Origin: Burkholderiaceae bacterium
GTDB lineage: Bacteria; Pseudomonadota; Gammaproteobacteria; Burkholderiales; Burkholderiaceae_C
Direction of reading: 5' to 3'
DNA length: 10,542 bases
Assembly (NCBI GenBank): GCA_017999135.1
Contig: JAGOBT010000066.1
Span: 1-10,542 of the forward strand
The notes beneath the pieces were generated by a model, which had not been told where the DNA came from, made no database searches, and was given only the letters and a program-made list of their open reading frames with translations. Numbering within the stretch: the first letter of the stretch is position 1; every line of letters begins with the position of its first letter. This document shows positions 1 to 7,296 of this stretch, piece after piece. The position numbers and the translations under genes are program-made.

Positions 1-485
1 ACTTCATAGTGCCGGCCGCCCAGCACCATGGCGGTGGTGGCGCGGGCCTTCAGCGCGCGCAGCCGGGCCACGGCGGCCGCCGGGTCCTTGTAGAACACGC
101 CCACCGAGCCGCCCACCAGGGTGTCGGGGTTGAAGCCGGGCAATTCGCGCTGGAAGGCGGCCAGGTCACGCTGCAGCACCGCGTCCATCGCCGGGTTCAC
201 GTAGACCACGGTGCCGTCGGCATCGGCAATGCGGATCGGCGTGGCCACCGACGCCAGCGCCGTGCGGATGCGCATGGCCTGCTCGGCATCGGCCGCCAGC
301 GCAGCCGCCTGGGCATGCACGCTGCGCAGCAGGGCCAGTCCCTGCCAGCCGGTGGCCAGTGCGCCGGCCAGCGGCAGGGCGGCCCAGGCCCATTGGCCGT
401 GGGCGGCCACTGCGGCGGTGCTGGCCAGGGTGCCCAGAGCCAGGCCGGCCAGCGGCCAGGCGGGGGGGAGGCGATCTGCAGACAT
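1..485 (-). CDS. Membrane-anchored PAS-domain protein, probable fourth chemoreceptor, 5' part (3' end outside window)
   Basis: An open frame begins at ATG 483-485 and runs off the left edge, giving 161 complete codons. AGGA lies six bases upstream (492-495) and the cheW stop is 22 nt away. Two hydrophobic segments (about 10-28 and 32-53) form a short hairpin with almost no periplasmic loop. A PAS domain follows from about 72: TPIRIADADGTVVYVNPAM (82-100), LPGFNPDTLVGGSVGVFYKDP (115-135) and VLGGRHYE at the edge. This form of PAS, with its F-x-P-D-x-L-x-G and V-F-Y/H-K-x-P pieces, is one I know mainly from betaproteobacterial MCPs, and the position in the operon agrees. The output domain is not visible, so a PAS sensor with another output (histidine kinase, diguanylate cyclase) is not excluded. 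This PAS lacks the RHPDMP motif of Aer. Confidence 0.8.
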   Translation of the reverse strand, partial: MSADRLPPAWPLAGLALGTLASTAAVAAHGQWAWAALPLAGALATGWQGLALLRSVHAQAAALAADAEQAMRIRTALASVATPIRIADADGTVVYVNPAMDAVLQRDLAAFQRELPGFNPDTLVGGSVGVFYKDPAAAVARLRALKARATTAMVLGGRHYE

Positions 486-507
486 CGGAGATCCTGTTGG
501 TGGACGG

Positions 508-1092
508 TCAATGCGGCATGTGGCTGGCAATCAGCGCGCCCAGCTCGTGCTGGGCCAGCACCCGCTCGAGGGCCAGCACGCCGATGACCTCGCCGCGCAC
601 CCGGCTCATGCCACGCAGGTAGCTGGCATCGATGCGCGTGCCGAGTTGGGGCACCGGCTCGAAGTCGCCGGGCGGGGCGTCGAATACCTCGTACACGGCA
701 TCCACCAGCAGGCCCACCACCAGGGTCTCGGCATGCGGGCCATCTGCTTCGGCCTTTGTGTCGGCGCTGTCGTCGGTCTGGGGTGCGCTCTCGACCACCA
801 CCACGCAACTGCGGCGGCCGATCTGCGCCGGCGGGTGGCCCAGCCTGGCGACCAGGTCGATCACCGGCACCACGGCGCCGCGCAGGTTCATCACGCCGCG
901 CACGAAGTCGGGCGTGCGCGGCAGGGCGGTGAGGCGGCCCACCTCCAGGATTTCGCGCACGTCGTCGATCGCGACGGCCACGGCGTCGTCGCCGATGGCC
1001 ATGCGCAGCAGCGCGGCGCCGGAGGCATCGGCCACGGATGCACTGGCGTGTGGCGCCGACGGCGGGCGCTGGCCGGAGGAGTGGGGTGTCAT
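508..1092 (-). CDS. cheW: CheW coupling protein
   Basis: A 194-residue CheW-fold protein that links receptors to CheA P5 in the array. The core shows ALLRMAIGDDAVAVAIDDVREILE (27-50), the hallmark V-M-N-L-R-G (67-72) followed by VVPVIDL, and later GLLVDAVYEVFD (127-138) and RVRGEVIGVLALERVL (164-179). It is longer than typical CheW (about 160 residues) because of a Ser/Ala/Pro-rich N-terminal lead of about 25 residues and a hydrophilic, acidic insertion at about 101-124 between two core strands. AGGA sits nine bases before the ATG (1102-1105). It follows the Cache receptor by 43 nt and precedes the PAS protein by 22 nt. There is no receiver domain, so it is not CheV. Confidence 0.95.
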   Translation of the reverse strand: MTPHSSGQRPPSAPHASASVADASGAALLRMAIGDDAVAVAIDDVREILEVGRLTALPRTPDFVRGVMNLRGAVVPVIDLVARLGHPPAQIGRRSCVVVVESAPQTDDSADTKAEADGPHAETLVVGLLVDAVYEVFDAPPGDFEPVPQLGTRIDASYLRGMSRVRGEVIGVLALERVLAQHELGALIASHMPH

Positions 1093-1135
1093 GGGTCGGT
1101 GTCCTGGGAAGAGGCGCTTTGCAGTGGACGGGGTC

Positions 1136-3049
1136 TCAATCGGCCAAAGCGAACTTGCGGGTGCCGGGCCAGGCTGCGGTGCTGACCGCGGGCCTGGACG
1201 CGGCGGGACGGCCCTGCGCCGGACGCTGGCCCCCCAGCTGGAAGCCGGCCATCAGCTCCTGCAGGCGCTGGGCCTGGGCGCTCAGCTCCTCGGCGGTGGC
1301 GCTGAGCTGCTCGCTGGCGCTGGCGGTCTGCTGGGTGGTGCTGTTGAGGTGGTTCATGGCGCCGGTGATCTGGCCCACGCTGCCGTTCTGCTCGCCGCTG
1401 GCCGCGGCGATCTCCTGCACCAGCTCGCTGGTCTTCTGGATGCTGGGCACCATGCCTTGCAGCAGGTGGCCGGCGCGCTCGGCCAGGCCCACGCTGTTGC
1501 CGGCCAGCTGGCCGATCTCGCGCGCGGCGGCCTGGCTGCGCTCGGCCAGCTTGCGCACCTCGGCGGCCACCACGGCGAAGCCCTTGCCGTGTTCACCGGC
1601 GCGGGCGGCCTCGATGGCGGCGTTCAGCGCCAGCAGGTTGGTCTGGTAGGCGATGTCGTCGACGATGCCGATCTTCTGGGCGATGCTCTTCATCGCGTCC
1701 ACCGTCTGGCCCACGGCCTGGCCGCCTTCCAGGGCCTGGCTGGCGGCCTGGGTGGCGATGCCGTCGGTCACGGTGGCGCTGTCGGCGTTCTGGCGCACGC
1801 TGGCGCTGATCTCGTGCAGGCTGGCGGTGGTCTGTTCCACGCCGGCGGCCTGCTGCGATGCCGAATGCGCCAGGCTCTGCGATGTCTGGCTGACCTGCTC
1901 GCTGGCCGAGCCCAGCTGCTGCGCGGCCGCCTGCACTTCGGCCATCGTGCCGGCCAGGCTGGCGATCAGCTGGTTGAACTTGTCGCACAGCTCGGCATGG
2001 AAGGGCTCACGCCCCTGCGTGGTCAGGCGCTGGGTGAAATCGCCCGCCGCCACGGCATCCACGGCCTGGCCAATCTCGCTGGTCATGCGGCTGGCTGCCT
2101 CGCTCACCGCCTGGGTCTGGGCGAGGTGCTGCGCCGCTTCGTCGCGGCGCTGTCGCAGCCCGGCCTGCATGCGGCCCAGGGCGGCCAGCAGGCGGCCCTC
2201 CTCGGTGTGCGCCGGCCGCGACGGGATGGGTTGGTCCAGCGCGCCGGCGCCCACGGCGTCGGCCGAGTCCACCGCCGCCTGCAGCCCGCTGCGCATTGCG
2301 ACATGGAAGCTGCGGAACGCATAGAAGCCCAGCAGCAGCGCCAGGGTGACCACGCCGGCCTCTCGCAGCCAGATCGCCTGGGCCTCGGCCAGCACGTTGT
2401 CCACATAGATGCCGGTGCCGATCACCCAGCCCCAGGGCTGGAAGGCCTTCACGTAGCTGATCTTGTCCAGCGGCTTGTCATTGCCGGGTTTGGGCCATTG
2501 GTACGCGACCAGGCCCGCACCATCGCGCCGCGCCACGTCGACGAAGGCCTTGAACAGGTGGAAGCCGTTCGGGTCCTTGAAGCCGGACAGGTCCTTGCCG
2601 TCCAGCTCGGGCTTGACCGGATGCATGACCATCACCGGATGCATGTCATTGATCCAGAAATAGTCGCCCTGGCCGTAGCGCAGCTTGGCCACGGCCGACC
2701 TGGCCAGCTGCTGGGCCGCGCTGCGCGACAGCGCCCCAGACGTTTCCAGGCCGTGTGCCCAGGCCAGCACCTGGTGCGCCACTTCCACATGGTGCCGCAC
2801 GGCCTGTTGCTGGGCCGCCATGTCGCGGTCGTACTGCAGGCGCCCCTGCCAGGCCAGCAGGGCCAGCAGTGGCAACAGCAGCAGGCTGACCGCCAGCAGC
2901 GATTTGGCGGTGAAGCCCAGCTGCCCGAAAAGCCGAACCACAGGATCGCGCGGGCCACGCGTGGCGGCGCTGTCGGCATGACCTGCAGGGTAGGAGTTGG
3001 GGGCTGTGGTGTGCATGGGATTGTGCAATTGGGTCAGAAACTGGTGCAT
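1136..3049 (-). CDS. Methyl-accepting chemotaxis protein with sCache_2-type sensor
   Basis: A 637-residue receptor. TM1 is at about 48-67. The periplasmic single-Cache domain (about 75-218) shows the family's typical pieces: [15 protein letters not shown] (130-144), [12 protein letters not shown] (151-162), YQWPKPG (183-189) and [13 protein letters not shown] (205-217). TM2 is at about 229-246, followed by HAMP (about 248-300), a second HAMP-like helix pair, and the signalling hairpin with the same tip as its neighbours. Known sCache_2 receptors often bind small organic acids; the ligand here is unknown. The tail is short, ends KFALAD, and has no CheR-tether motif. The start is uncertain: the ATG at 3047-3049 overlaps the aer-like gene by 16 nt and gives an unusually long 47-residue cytoplasmic lead, while a second ATG at 3014-3016 follows the upstream stop. 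Neither has a clear Shine-Dalgarno, so reinitiation after the upstream stop is likely. Confidence 0.93.
   Translation of the reverse strand: MHQFLTQLHNPMHTTAPNSYPAGHADSAATRGPRDPVVRLFGQLGFTAKSLLAVSLLLLPLLALLAWQGRLQYDRDMAAQQQAVRHHVEVAHQVLAWAHGLETSGALSRSAAQQLARSAVAKLRYGQGDYFWINDMHPVMVMHPVKPELDGKDLSGFKDPNGFHLFKAFVDVARRDGAGLVAYQWPKPGNDKPLDKISYVKAFQPWGWVIGTGIYVDNVLAEAQAIWLREAGVVTLALLLGFYAFRSFHVAMRSGLQAAVDSADAVGAGALDQPIPSRPAHTEEGRLLAALGRMQAGLRQRRDEAAQHLAQTQAVSEAASRMTSEIGQAVDAVAAGDFTQRLTTQGREPFHAELCDKFNQLIASLAGTMAEVQAAAQQLGSASEQVSQTSQSLAHSASQQAAGVEQTTASLHEISASVRQNADSATVTDGIATQAASQALEGGQAVGQTVDAMKSIAQKIGIVDDIAYQTNLLALNAAIEAARAGEHGKGFAVVAAEVRKLAERSQAAAREIGQLAGNSVGLAERAGHLLQGMVPSIQKTSELVQEIAAASGEQNGSVGQITGAMNHLNSTTQQTASASEQLSATAEELSAQAQRLQELMAGFQLGGQRPAQGRPAASRPAVSTAAWPGTRKFALAD
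1250..1907 (-). repeat. Receptor signalling-module repeat, copy C (in the sCache receptor gene)
   Basis: Aligned without gaps to copy B at an offset of 2021 bases. By hand I count 21 mismatches over 1250-1768, about 96 percent identity, mostly at third codon positions. It is clearly related but older than the A/B pair. Confidence 0.88.
3034..3049 (-). other. 16-base gene overlap: end of the aer-like gene and start of the sCache receptor gene
   Basis: On the minus strand the bases read ATGCACCAGTTTCTGA. One frame gives the start of the Cache receptor (M-H-Q-F), the other gives the last residues C-T-S-F and the stop of the aer-like gene. The overlap suggests coupled translation. It holds only if the first of the two possible start codons is used. 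Confidence 0.5.
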
Positions 3050-4971
3050 GCGGATTCGTCAACGTCACCGGACGGCGCGAGGGAGCGGCCTCCATGCCCC
3101 ACCGGTGGCTCGCCGCCGCGGAGGGTGCTGCCACGCGCCTGGCCGAAACGCATGCCACTGCCGCCAGCGGGTGACTCGGCCGCCATGGTCTGCGGCGCGG
3201 CAGGGGCAAGCCGTGCGCCCGGACTGCTGCCACGGATGGGGCTGGCATCCTGTGCCAGCCGGAAGAAGGCCATCAGCTCCTGCAGGCGCTGGGCCTGGGC
3301 GCTGAGCTCCTCGGCCGTGGCGCTGAGTTCTTCGCTGGCGCTGGCGGTCTGCTGGGTGGTGCTGTTGAGGTGGTTCATGGCGCCGGTGATCTGGCCCACG
3401 CTGCCGTTCTGCTCGCCGCTGGCCGCGGCGATCTCCTGCACCAGCTCGCTGGTCTTGTGGATGCTGGGCACCATGGCCTGCAGCAGGTGGCCGGCACGCT
3501 CGGCCAGGCCCACGCTGTTGCCGGCCAACTGGCCGATCTCGCGCGCGGCGGCCTGGCTGCGCTCGGCCAGCTTGCGCACCTCGGCGGCCACCACGGCAAA
3601 GCCCTTGCCATGCTCGCCGGCACGGGCGGCCTCGATGGCGGCGTTCAGTGCCAGCAGGTTGGTCTGGTAGGCGATGTCGTCGACGATGCCGATCTTCTGC
3701 GCGATGCTCTTCATCGCATCCACTGTCTGGCCCACGGCCTGGCCACCTTCCATGGCCTGGCTGGCGGCCTGGGTGGCGATGCCGTCGGTCACGGTGGCCG
3801 AGTCGGCGTTCTGGCGCACGCTGGCGCTGATCTCGTGCAGGCTGGCGGTGGTCTCCTCCACGCCGGCGGCCTGCTGGGAGGCCGCGTGCGCCAGGCTCTG
3901 CGAGGTCTGGCTGACCTGCTCGCTGGCCGCGCTGAGCTCAGTGGCCAGGGCCTGCACGCTGATGAAGGTGTGGGTCACCGTGTCCAGCAGCGCATTGACG
4001 CCACCGCACAGCTGCTGGAAGAAGCTGTTCTTGCCCTCCAGCGGGATGCGTCCGGTCAGGTCGCCGGCCGTGGCCGCACTGACCACGGCGGCCACCTCCT
4101 GCGTCACCAGGTTCTCGGCCTGGCGCTGCGCTTCCACCTCCACCGCGCGGCGCTTGGCGTCGATGAACTCGAAGCCCACGCGGGTCTGCACGCGCTTGAG
4201 CGCCAGCATGGCCTGCGCCATCGCGTCATGCCCGCTGGCGTCGATGACACCGTCGAACACGCCTTGCGAGAAGTTGTCGAGGAAGCCCGCCGCCGCCCGG
4301 CACTGGCGCTGCAGGCGATGCCCCAGCCGTGCCAGCCCCAGCACGGTGGCGATCAGCAGCACGCCGGCCGCCACTGCCAGCGGCAGCGATGCCGCCCATG
4401 CCGCCGCCGCGGCCAGCGCCGCCCCCACCAGCGTTCCGCCCCCCAGCAGGGCGAAGCGGGTGCCCAGCGAGGCCCGCGCCAGCCAGCGGCCAGGCAGGTT
4501 CAGGCCTGCCAGCATGCCGCGCTGCACCACGCGGCCTTCCTCGATGGCCAGCCCTTCGGCCCGGCCGGCCTGAAAGCGGCGGTAGACCGCCTCGGCCTCG
4601 GCGACCTGCTCGCGGGTTGGCCGGGTGCGCACCGACATATAGCCAGTCACTGCCCCGCGCTCCAGCAGCGGTGTGGCATTGGCCACCACCCAATAGTGGT
4701 CGCCGTTCTTGCAGCGGTTCTTCACCATGCCGGTCCAGGGCCGGCCGGCCTGCAGCGTGCGCCACAGATCGGCAAATGCCTCCTCGGGCATGTCGGGGTG
4801 GCGGACCACGTTGTGCGCCTTGCCGATCAGTTCGTCCAGATCAAAGCCAGACGCGGTCAGGAAGTCGGGGTTGACATAGGTGATCCGGCCCTTGAGGTCG
4901 GTGCACGACACGATGGTCATGCCTTCGGGCAGCAGGTACTCCTGCTGGGTGATGGGCAAGTTCTTTCGCAT
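3034..4971 (-). CDS. aer: Aer-like aerotaxis/energy-taxis receptor (PAS-FAD MCP)
   Basis: A 645-residue receptor with no periplasmic domain. The N-terminal PAS (about 8-120) closely follows E. coli Aer: ITQQEYLL at the start, [10 protein letters not shown] with R57, H58 and D60 at the same numbers as the FAD-binding residues of Aer, W70, and KNGDHYW at 88-94. An F1-like linker leads to a hydrophobic hairpin (about 172-192 and 196-214) that would anchor the protein with both ends in the cytoplasm. A HAMP/linker helix region (about 225-345) is followed by the signalling hairpin with tip [20 protein letters not shown]. It should sense redox state or oxygen through FAD. The C-terminus ends ACTSF, a degenerate form of the SFARF tether of the upstream receptor. 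The gene starts 18 nt after the upstream stop, without a strong Shine-Dalgarno. Its last 16 bases overlap the probable start of the next gene. Confidence 0.94.
   Translation of the reverse strand: MRKNLPITQQEYLLPEGMTIVSCTDLKGRITYVNPDFLTASGFDLDELIGKAHNVVRHPDMPEEAFADLWRTLQAGRPWTGMVKNRCKNGDHYWVVANATPLLERGAVTGYMSVRTRPTREQVAEAEAVYRRFQAGRAEGLAIEEGRVVQRGMLAGLNLPGRWLARASLGTRFALLGGGTLVGAALAAAAAWAASLPLAVAAGVLLIATVLGLARLGHRLQRQCRAAAGFLDNFSQGVFDGVIDASGHDAMAQAMLALKRVQTRVGFEFIDAKRRAVEVEAQRQAENLVTQEVAAVVSAATAGDLTGRIPLEGKNSFFQQLCGGVNALLDTVTHTFISVQALATELSAASEQVSQTSQSLAHAASQQAAGVEETTASLHEISASVRQNADSATVTDGIATQAASQAMEGGQAVGQTVDAMKSIAQKIGIVDDIAYQTNLLALNAAIEAARAGEHGKGFAVVAAEVRKLAERSQAAAREIGQLAGNSVGLAERAGHLLQAMVPSIHKTSELVQEIAAASGEQNGSVGQITGAMNHLNSTTQQTASASEELSATAEELSAQAQRLQELMAFFRLAQDASPIRGSSPGARLAPAAPQTMAAESPAGGSGMRFGQARGSTLRGGEPPVGHGGRSLAPSGDVDESACTSF
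3262..3929 (-). repeat. Receptor signalling-module repeat, copy B (in the aer-like gene)
   Basis: This stretch matches 5215-5882 with the same phase at an offset of 1953 bases. The first 528 bases (3262-3789) are identical base for base. I see mismatches at 3790, 3865, 3877 and 3885, after which identity continues to 3929. Outside these limits the two genes diverge at once. It encodes the methylation helices and the hairpin tip. Confidence 0.95.
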
Positions 4972-4989
4972 GGTCGGCGTCGATGAGTG

Positions 4990-7287
4990 TCAGAAGCGCG
5001 CGAACGACGACTCGTCCACGTCACCAGCCGGTGCCAGTGCGCGGCCACCATGGCCCATGGGCACCGCACTGCGTGGCGCGGGCGCGCTTGCCACCTGGCC
5101 GAAGCGCAGGCCCGCACCGGCCGCCGGGGCCGGGGCGTCGACCGCGCTGGGCTGCCGGGCACCGGTGTTGGCGGGCCGGCCGCGGCTGGCCGGTGCCTGG
5201 TCCTGCGCCAGCTTGAAGAAGGCCATCAGCTCCTGCAGGCGCTGGGCCTGGGCGCTGAGCTCCTCGGCCGTGGCGCTGAGTTCTTCGCTGGCGCTGGCGG
5301 TCTGCTGGGTGGTGCTGTTGAGGTGGTTCATGGCGCCGGTGATCTGGCCCACGCTGCCGTTCTGCTCGCCGCTGGCCGCGGCGATCTCCTGCACCAGCTC
5401 GCTGGTCTTGTGGATGCTGGGCACCATGGCCTGCAGCAGGTGGCCGGCACGCTCGGCCAGGCCCACGCTGTTGCCGGCCAACTGGCCGATCTCGCGCGCG
5501 GCGGCCTGGCTGCGCTCGGCCAGCTTGCGCACCTCGGCGGCCACCACGGCAAAGCCCTTGCCATGCTCGCCGGCACGGGCGGCCTCGATGGCGGCGTTCA
5601 GTGCCAGCAGGTTGGTCTGGTAGGCGATGTCGTCGACGATGCCGATCTTCTGCGCGATGCTCTTCATCGCATCCACTGTCTGGCCCACGGCCTGGCCACC
5701 TTCCATGGCCTGGCTGGCGGCCTGGGTGGCGATGCCGTCGGTGACGGTGGCCGAGTCGGCGTTCTGGCGCACGCTGGCGCTGATCTCGTGCAGGCTGGCG
5801 GTGGTCTCCTCCACGCCCGCGGCCTGCTGCGAGGCCGAGTGCGCCAGGCTCTGCGAGGTCTGGCTGACCTGCTCGCTGGCCGAGCTGAGCTGCTGTGCGG
5901 CCGAGCGCACCTCGGCCATGGTGCCGCTGATGGTGTCGATCAGCTCGTTGAACTTGTTGCACAGGCTGGCGTGGAACTCGCTCTTGCCCTCGGTGCCGAT
6001 GCGCTGGGTGAAGTCGCCCTGGGTGGCGGCGTCGACCGTGGCGTTGATCTCCTCGGCGGTGCGCTGGGCCATCTCGGCCTCGGCCTGGGTGTCGGCCATG
6101 CGCTGGGCGTCCTGCTGCTGGCGTTCACGCAGGCTGTCCTGCATCTGGCTGAAGCGGTGCAGCAGCTGGGCGGCCTCGTCGCTGCCGCGGTCGTCGATCT
6201 GGAAGTTCAGGTCGCCACTGGCCACGGCGTTGGCCGCGTCCACCGCATGGCCCAGGGGGCGGGTGACCGACCGGGTGATGGCCACCCCCAGCAGCAGGGC
6301 CAGCAGGCCCAGGCCCGCCAGGGCGGCCAGCAAGGTCGCGCGCGTCACCTGGGTGCTGTGGATGCGGTCGTGCAGCAGGTCTTCCAGTGCCTGGGTGGTG
6401 GCGGCGAGCGTGCGGGTCTGGGCATCCACCGCGGCGGTGCCGGCCTTGAAGAAGTCACCCGCCGCAGGCTCGGCGCCAGTGCGCTCGATCAGGCCGCTGC
6501 GGGTGAGCTTGACGAAGTTGTCCACCTCGGTGTTCTTGGCGGCCAGGGTGCTGGCCAGCGACTGCTTCACCGTGTCGCTCAGCGCAATGGCCTTGTCGAT
6601 CTGCGCGGCGGCGCGGCCGTTCAGGTAGGCCGACTGCTTCATCAGTGCGGCCAGGCTGGCGTTCTCGGTGGGGTCGTCCTTGCCACTGGCCAGCATGCCG
6701 GCGCCCTGTCCGCGCAACTGTGCCGTCACCTCCAGCAGGCGCGGCAGATGGTCAACCATGGCGGTCATCAGGTAGTAGCTTTCGGCGACCGGGTCGAGCG
6801 ACAGGCCCGATGCATCGGCGACCGCATCGATGACATTGATGTTGTCCGCCAACAGGCTGCTGTGCTCGGCAAAGCTCTCGTCGGCTCTCAGTGAACGCTG
6901 GTCGACCCGCGCGGCCAGCTGGTCCCAGGCTGATTTCCAGGCCTTGGCCTGCTCCACCGCCTTGGTGTAGCCCAACGCCTCCATCTGGCCGACCAGCTTG
7001 GCGTGGTGCTGGCTCACCTCGGTGGCGCGGGCCTTGCGGTCGGCTTCGGGTGTGGCATCACCGCGCAGCACCAGGTTGGTCAGGCCGCGGTGGATCTGCA
7101 GCGCATGCTGCAGCTGCAGCGCGGTGCGCACCGGGTCGATGCCGGCGTCCTCGGCTTCGGCCACGGCGATCTCGCCGCTCTTGTAGTGCATCAGCTGCAC
7201 CAGCGGCACGGCGCACATCACCGTCGCGATCAGGCCGATGGCACTGAACTTCTGCCACAGCTTCATGCTGCGAAGGGGGTTTTTCAT
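4990..7287 (-). CDS. Methyl-accepting chemotaxis protein with large periplasmic domain
   Basis: A 765-residue transmembrane receptor. TM1 is at about 14-33, followed by a roughly 280-residue mainly helical periplasmic domain carrying [14 protein letters not shown] (64-77) and [15 protein letters not shown] (160-174). I cannot assign the domain to a named ligand class. TM2 is at about 316-338, HAMP at about 339-390, a second HAMP-like stretch near 412-465, and then the signalling hairpin with tip [20 protein letters not shown]. The C-terminus is a flexible Ala/Pro-rich tail ending SFARF, which fits the aromatic-x-x-aromatic pentapeptide that tethers CheR/CheB in E. coli Tar and Tsr. I prefer the ATG at 7285-7287 to the GTG at 7294-7296 that overlaps the cheA stop (GTGA), because a GAG lies eight bases before the ATG and too close to the GTG. 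The signalling module is nearly identical in DNA to the next gene. Confidence 0.95.
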   Translation of the reverse strand: MKNPLRSMKLWQKFSAIGLIATVMCAVPLVQLMHYKSGEIAVAEAEDAGIDPVRTALQLQHALQIHRGLTNLVLRGDATPEADRKARATEVSQHHAKLVGQMEALGYTKAVEQAKAWKSAWDQLAARVDQRSLRADESFAEHSSLLADNINVIDAVADASGLSLDPVAESYYLMTAMVDHLPRLLEVTAQLRGQGAGMLASGKDDPTENASLAALMKQSAYLNGRAAAQIDKAIALSDTVKQSLASTLAAKNTEVDNFVKLTRSGLIERTGAEPAAGDFFKAGTAAVDAQTRTLAATTQALEDLLHDRIHSTQVTRATLLAALAGLGLLALLLGVAITRSVTRPLGHAVDAANAVASGDLNFQIDDRGSDEAAQLLHRFSQMQDSLRERQQQDAQRMADTQAEAEMAQRTAEEINATVDAATQGDFTQRIGTEGKSEFHASLCNKFNELIDTISGTMAEVRSAAQQLSSASEQVSQTSQSLAHSASQQAAGVEETTASLHEISASVRQNADSATVTDGIATQAASQAMEGGQAVGQTVDAMKSIAQKIGIVDDIAYQTNLLALNAAIEAARAGEHGKGFAVVAAEVRKLAERSQAAAREIGQLAGNSVGLAERAGHLLQAMVPSIHKTSELVQEIAAASGEQNGSVGQITGAMNHLNSTTQQTASASEELSATAEELSAQAQRLQELMAFFKLAQDQAPASRGRPANTGARQPSAVDAPAPAAGAGLRFGQVASAPAPRSAVPMGHGGRALAPAGDVDESSFARF
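5215..5882 (-). repeat. Receptor signalling-module repeat, copy A (in the large-periplasmic-domain MCP)
   Basis: This is the partner of 3262-3929: 528 identical bases at 5215-5742, then four scattered mismatches up to 5882. It is a direct repeat in the same orientation and reading frame. Confidence 0.95.
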
Positions 7288-7292
7288 GGCGG

Positions 7293-7296
7293 TCAC
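7293..7296 (-). other. GTGA junction of cheA and the first receptor gene
   Basis: The cheA stop TGA overlaps a GTG in frame with the downstream receptor; an ATG lies three codons later (7285-7287). Whichever start is used, the ribosome finishing cheA is within about ten bases of it, which favours coupled synthesis of kinase and receptor. Confidence 0.55.

Noticed and set aside
1093..1135. Possible terminator or promoter in the 43-base gap between the sCache receptor gene and cheW, the longest gap in the window.
   Set aside because: I see no strong inverted repeat followed by T residues and no convincing -35/-10 pair; the gap holds only the cheW ribosome binding site.
3034..3060. A frameshift as the cause of the odd ACTSF ending of the aer-like receptor.
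   Set aside because: The tail aligns with the paralogue's end codon for codon (same lead-in, same length, same TGA position), so substitutions explain the difference without an insertion or deletion.
632..3670. A plus-strand open frame of 1012 codons opposite the cheW, sCache receptor and aer-like genes, and similar long frames at 3370-4986, 4987-6894 and 7329-10052.
   Set aside because: They lie antisense to clear genes with full family motifs. In such GC-rich DNA stop codons are rare in the complementary frame. The translations are Gly/Ala/His/Gln/Leu-rich with no domain, and the repeated receptor modules give repeated antisense translations, as expected of shadows.
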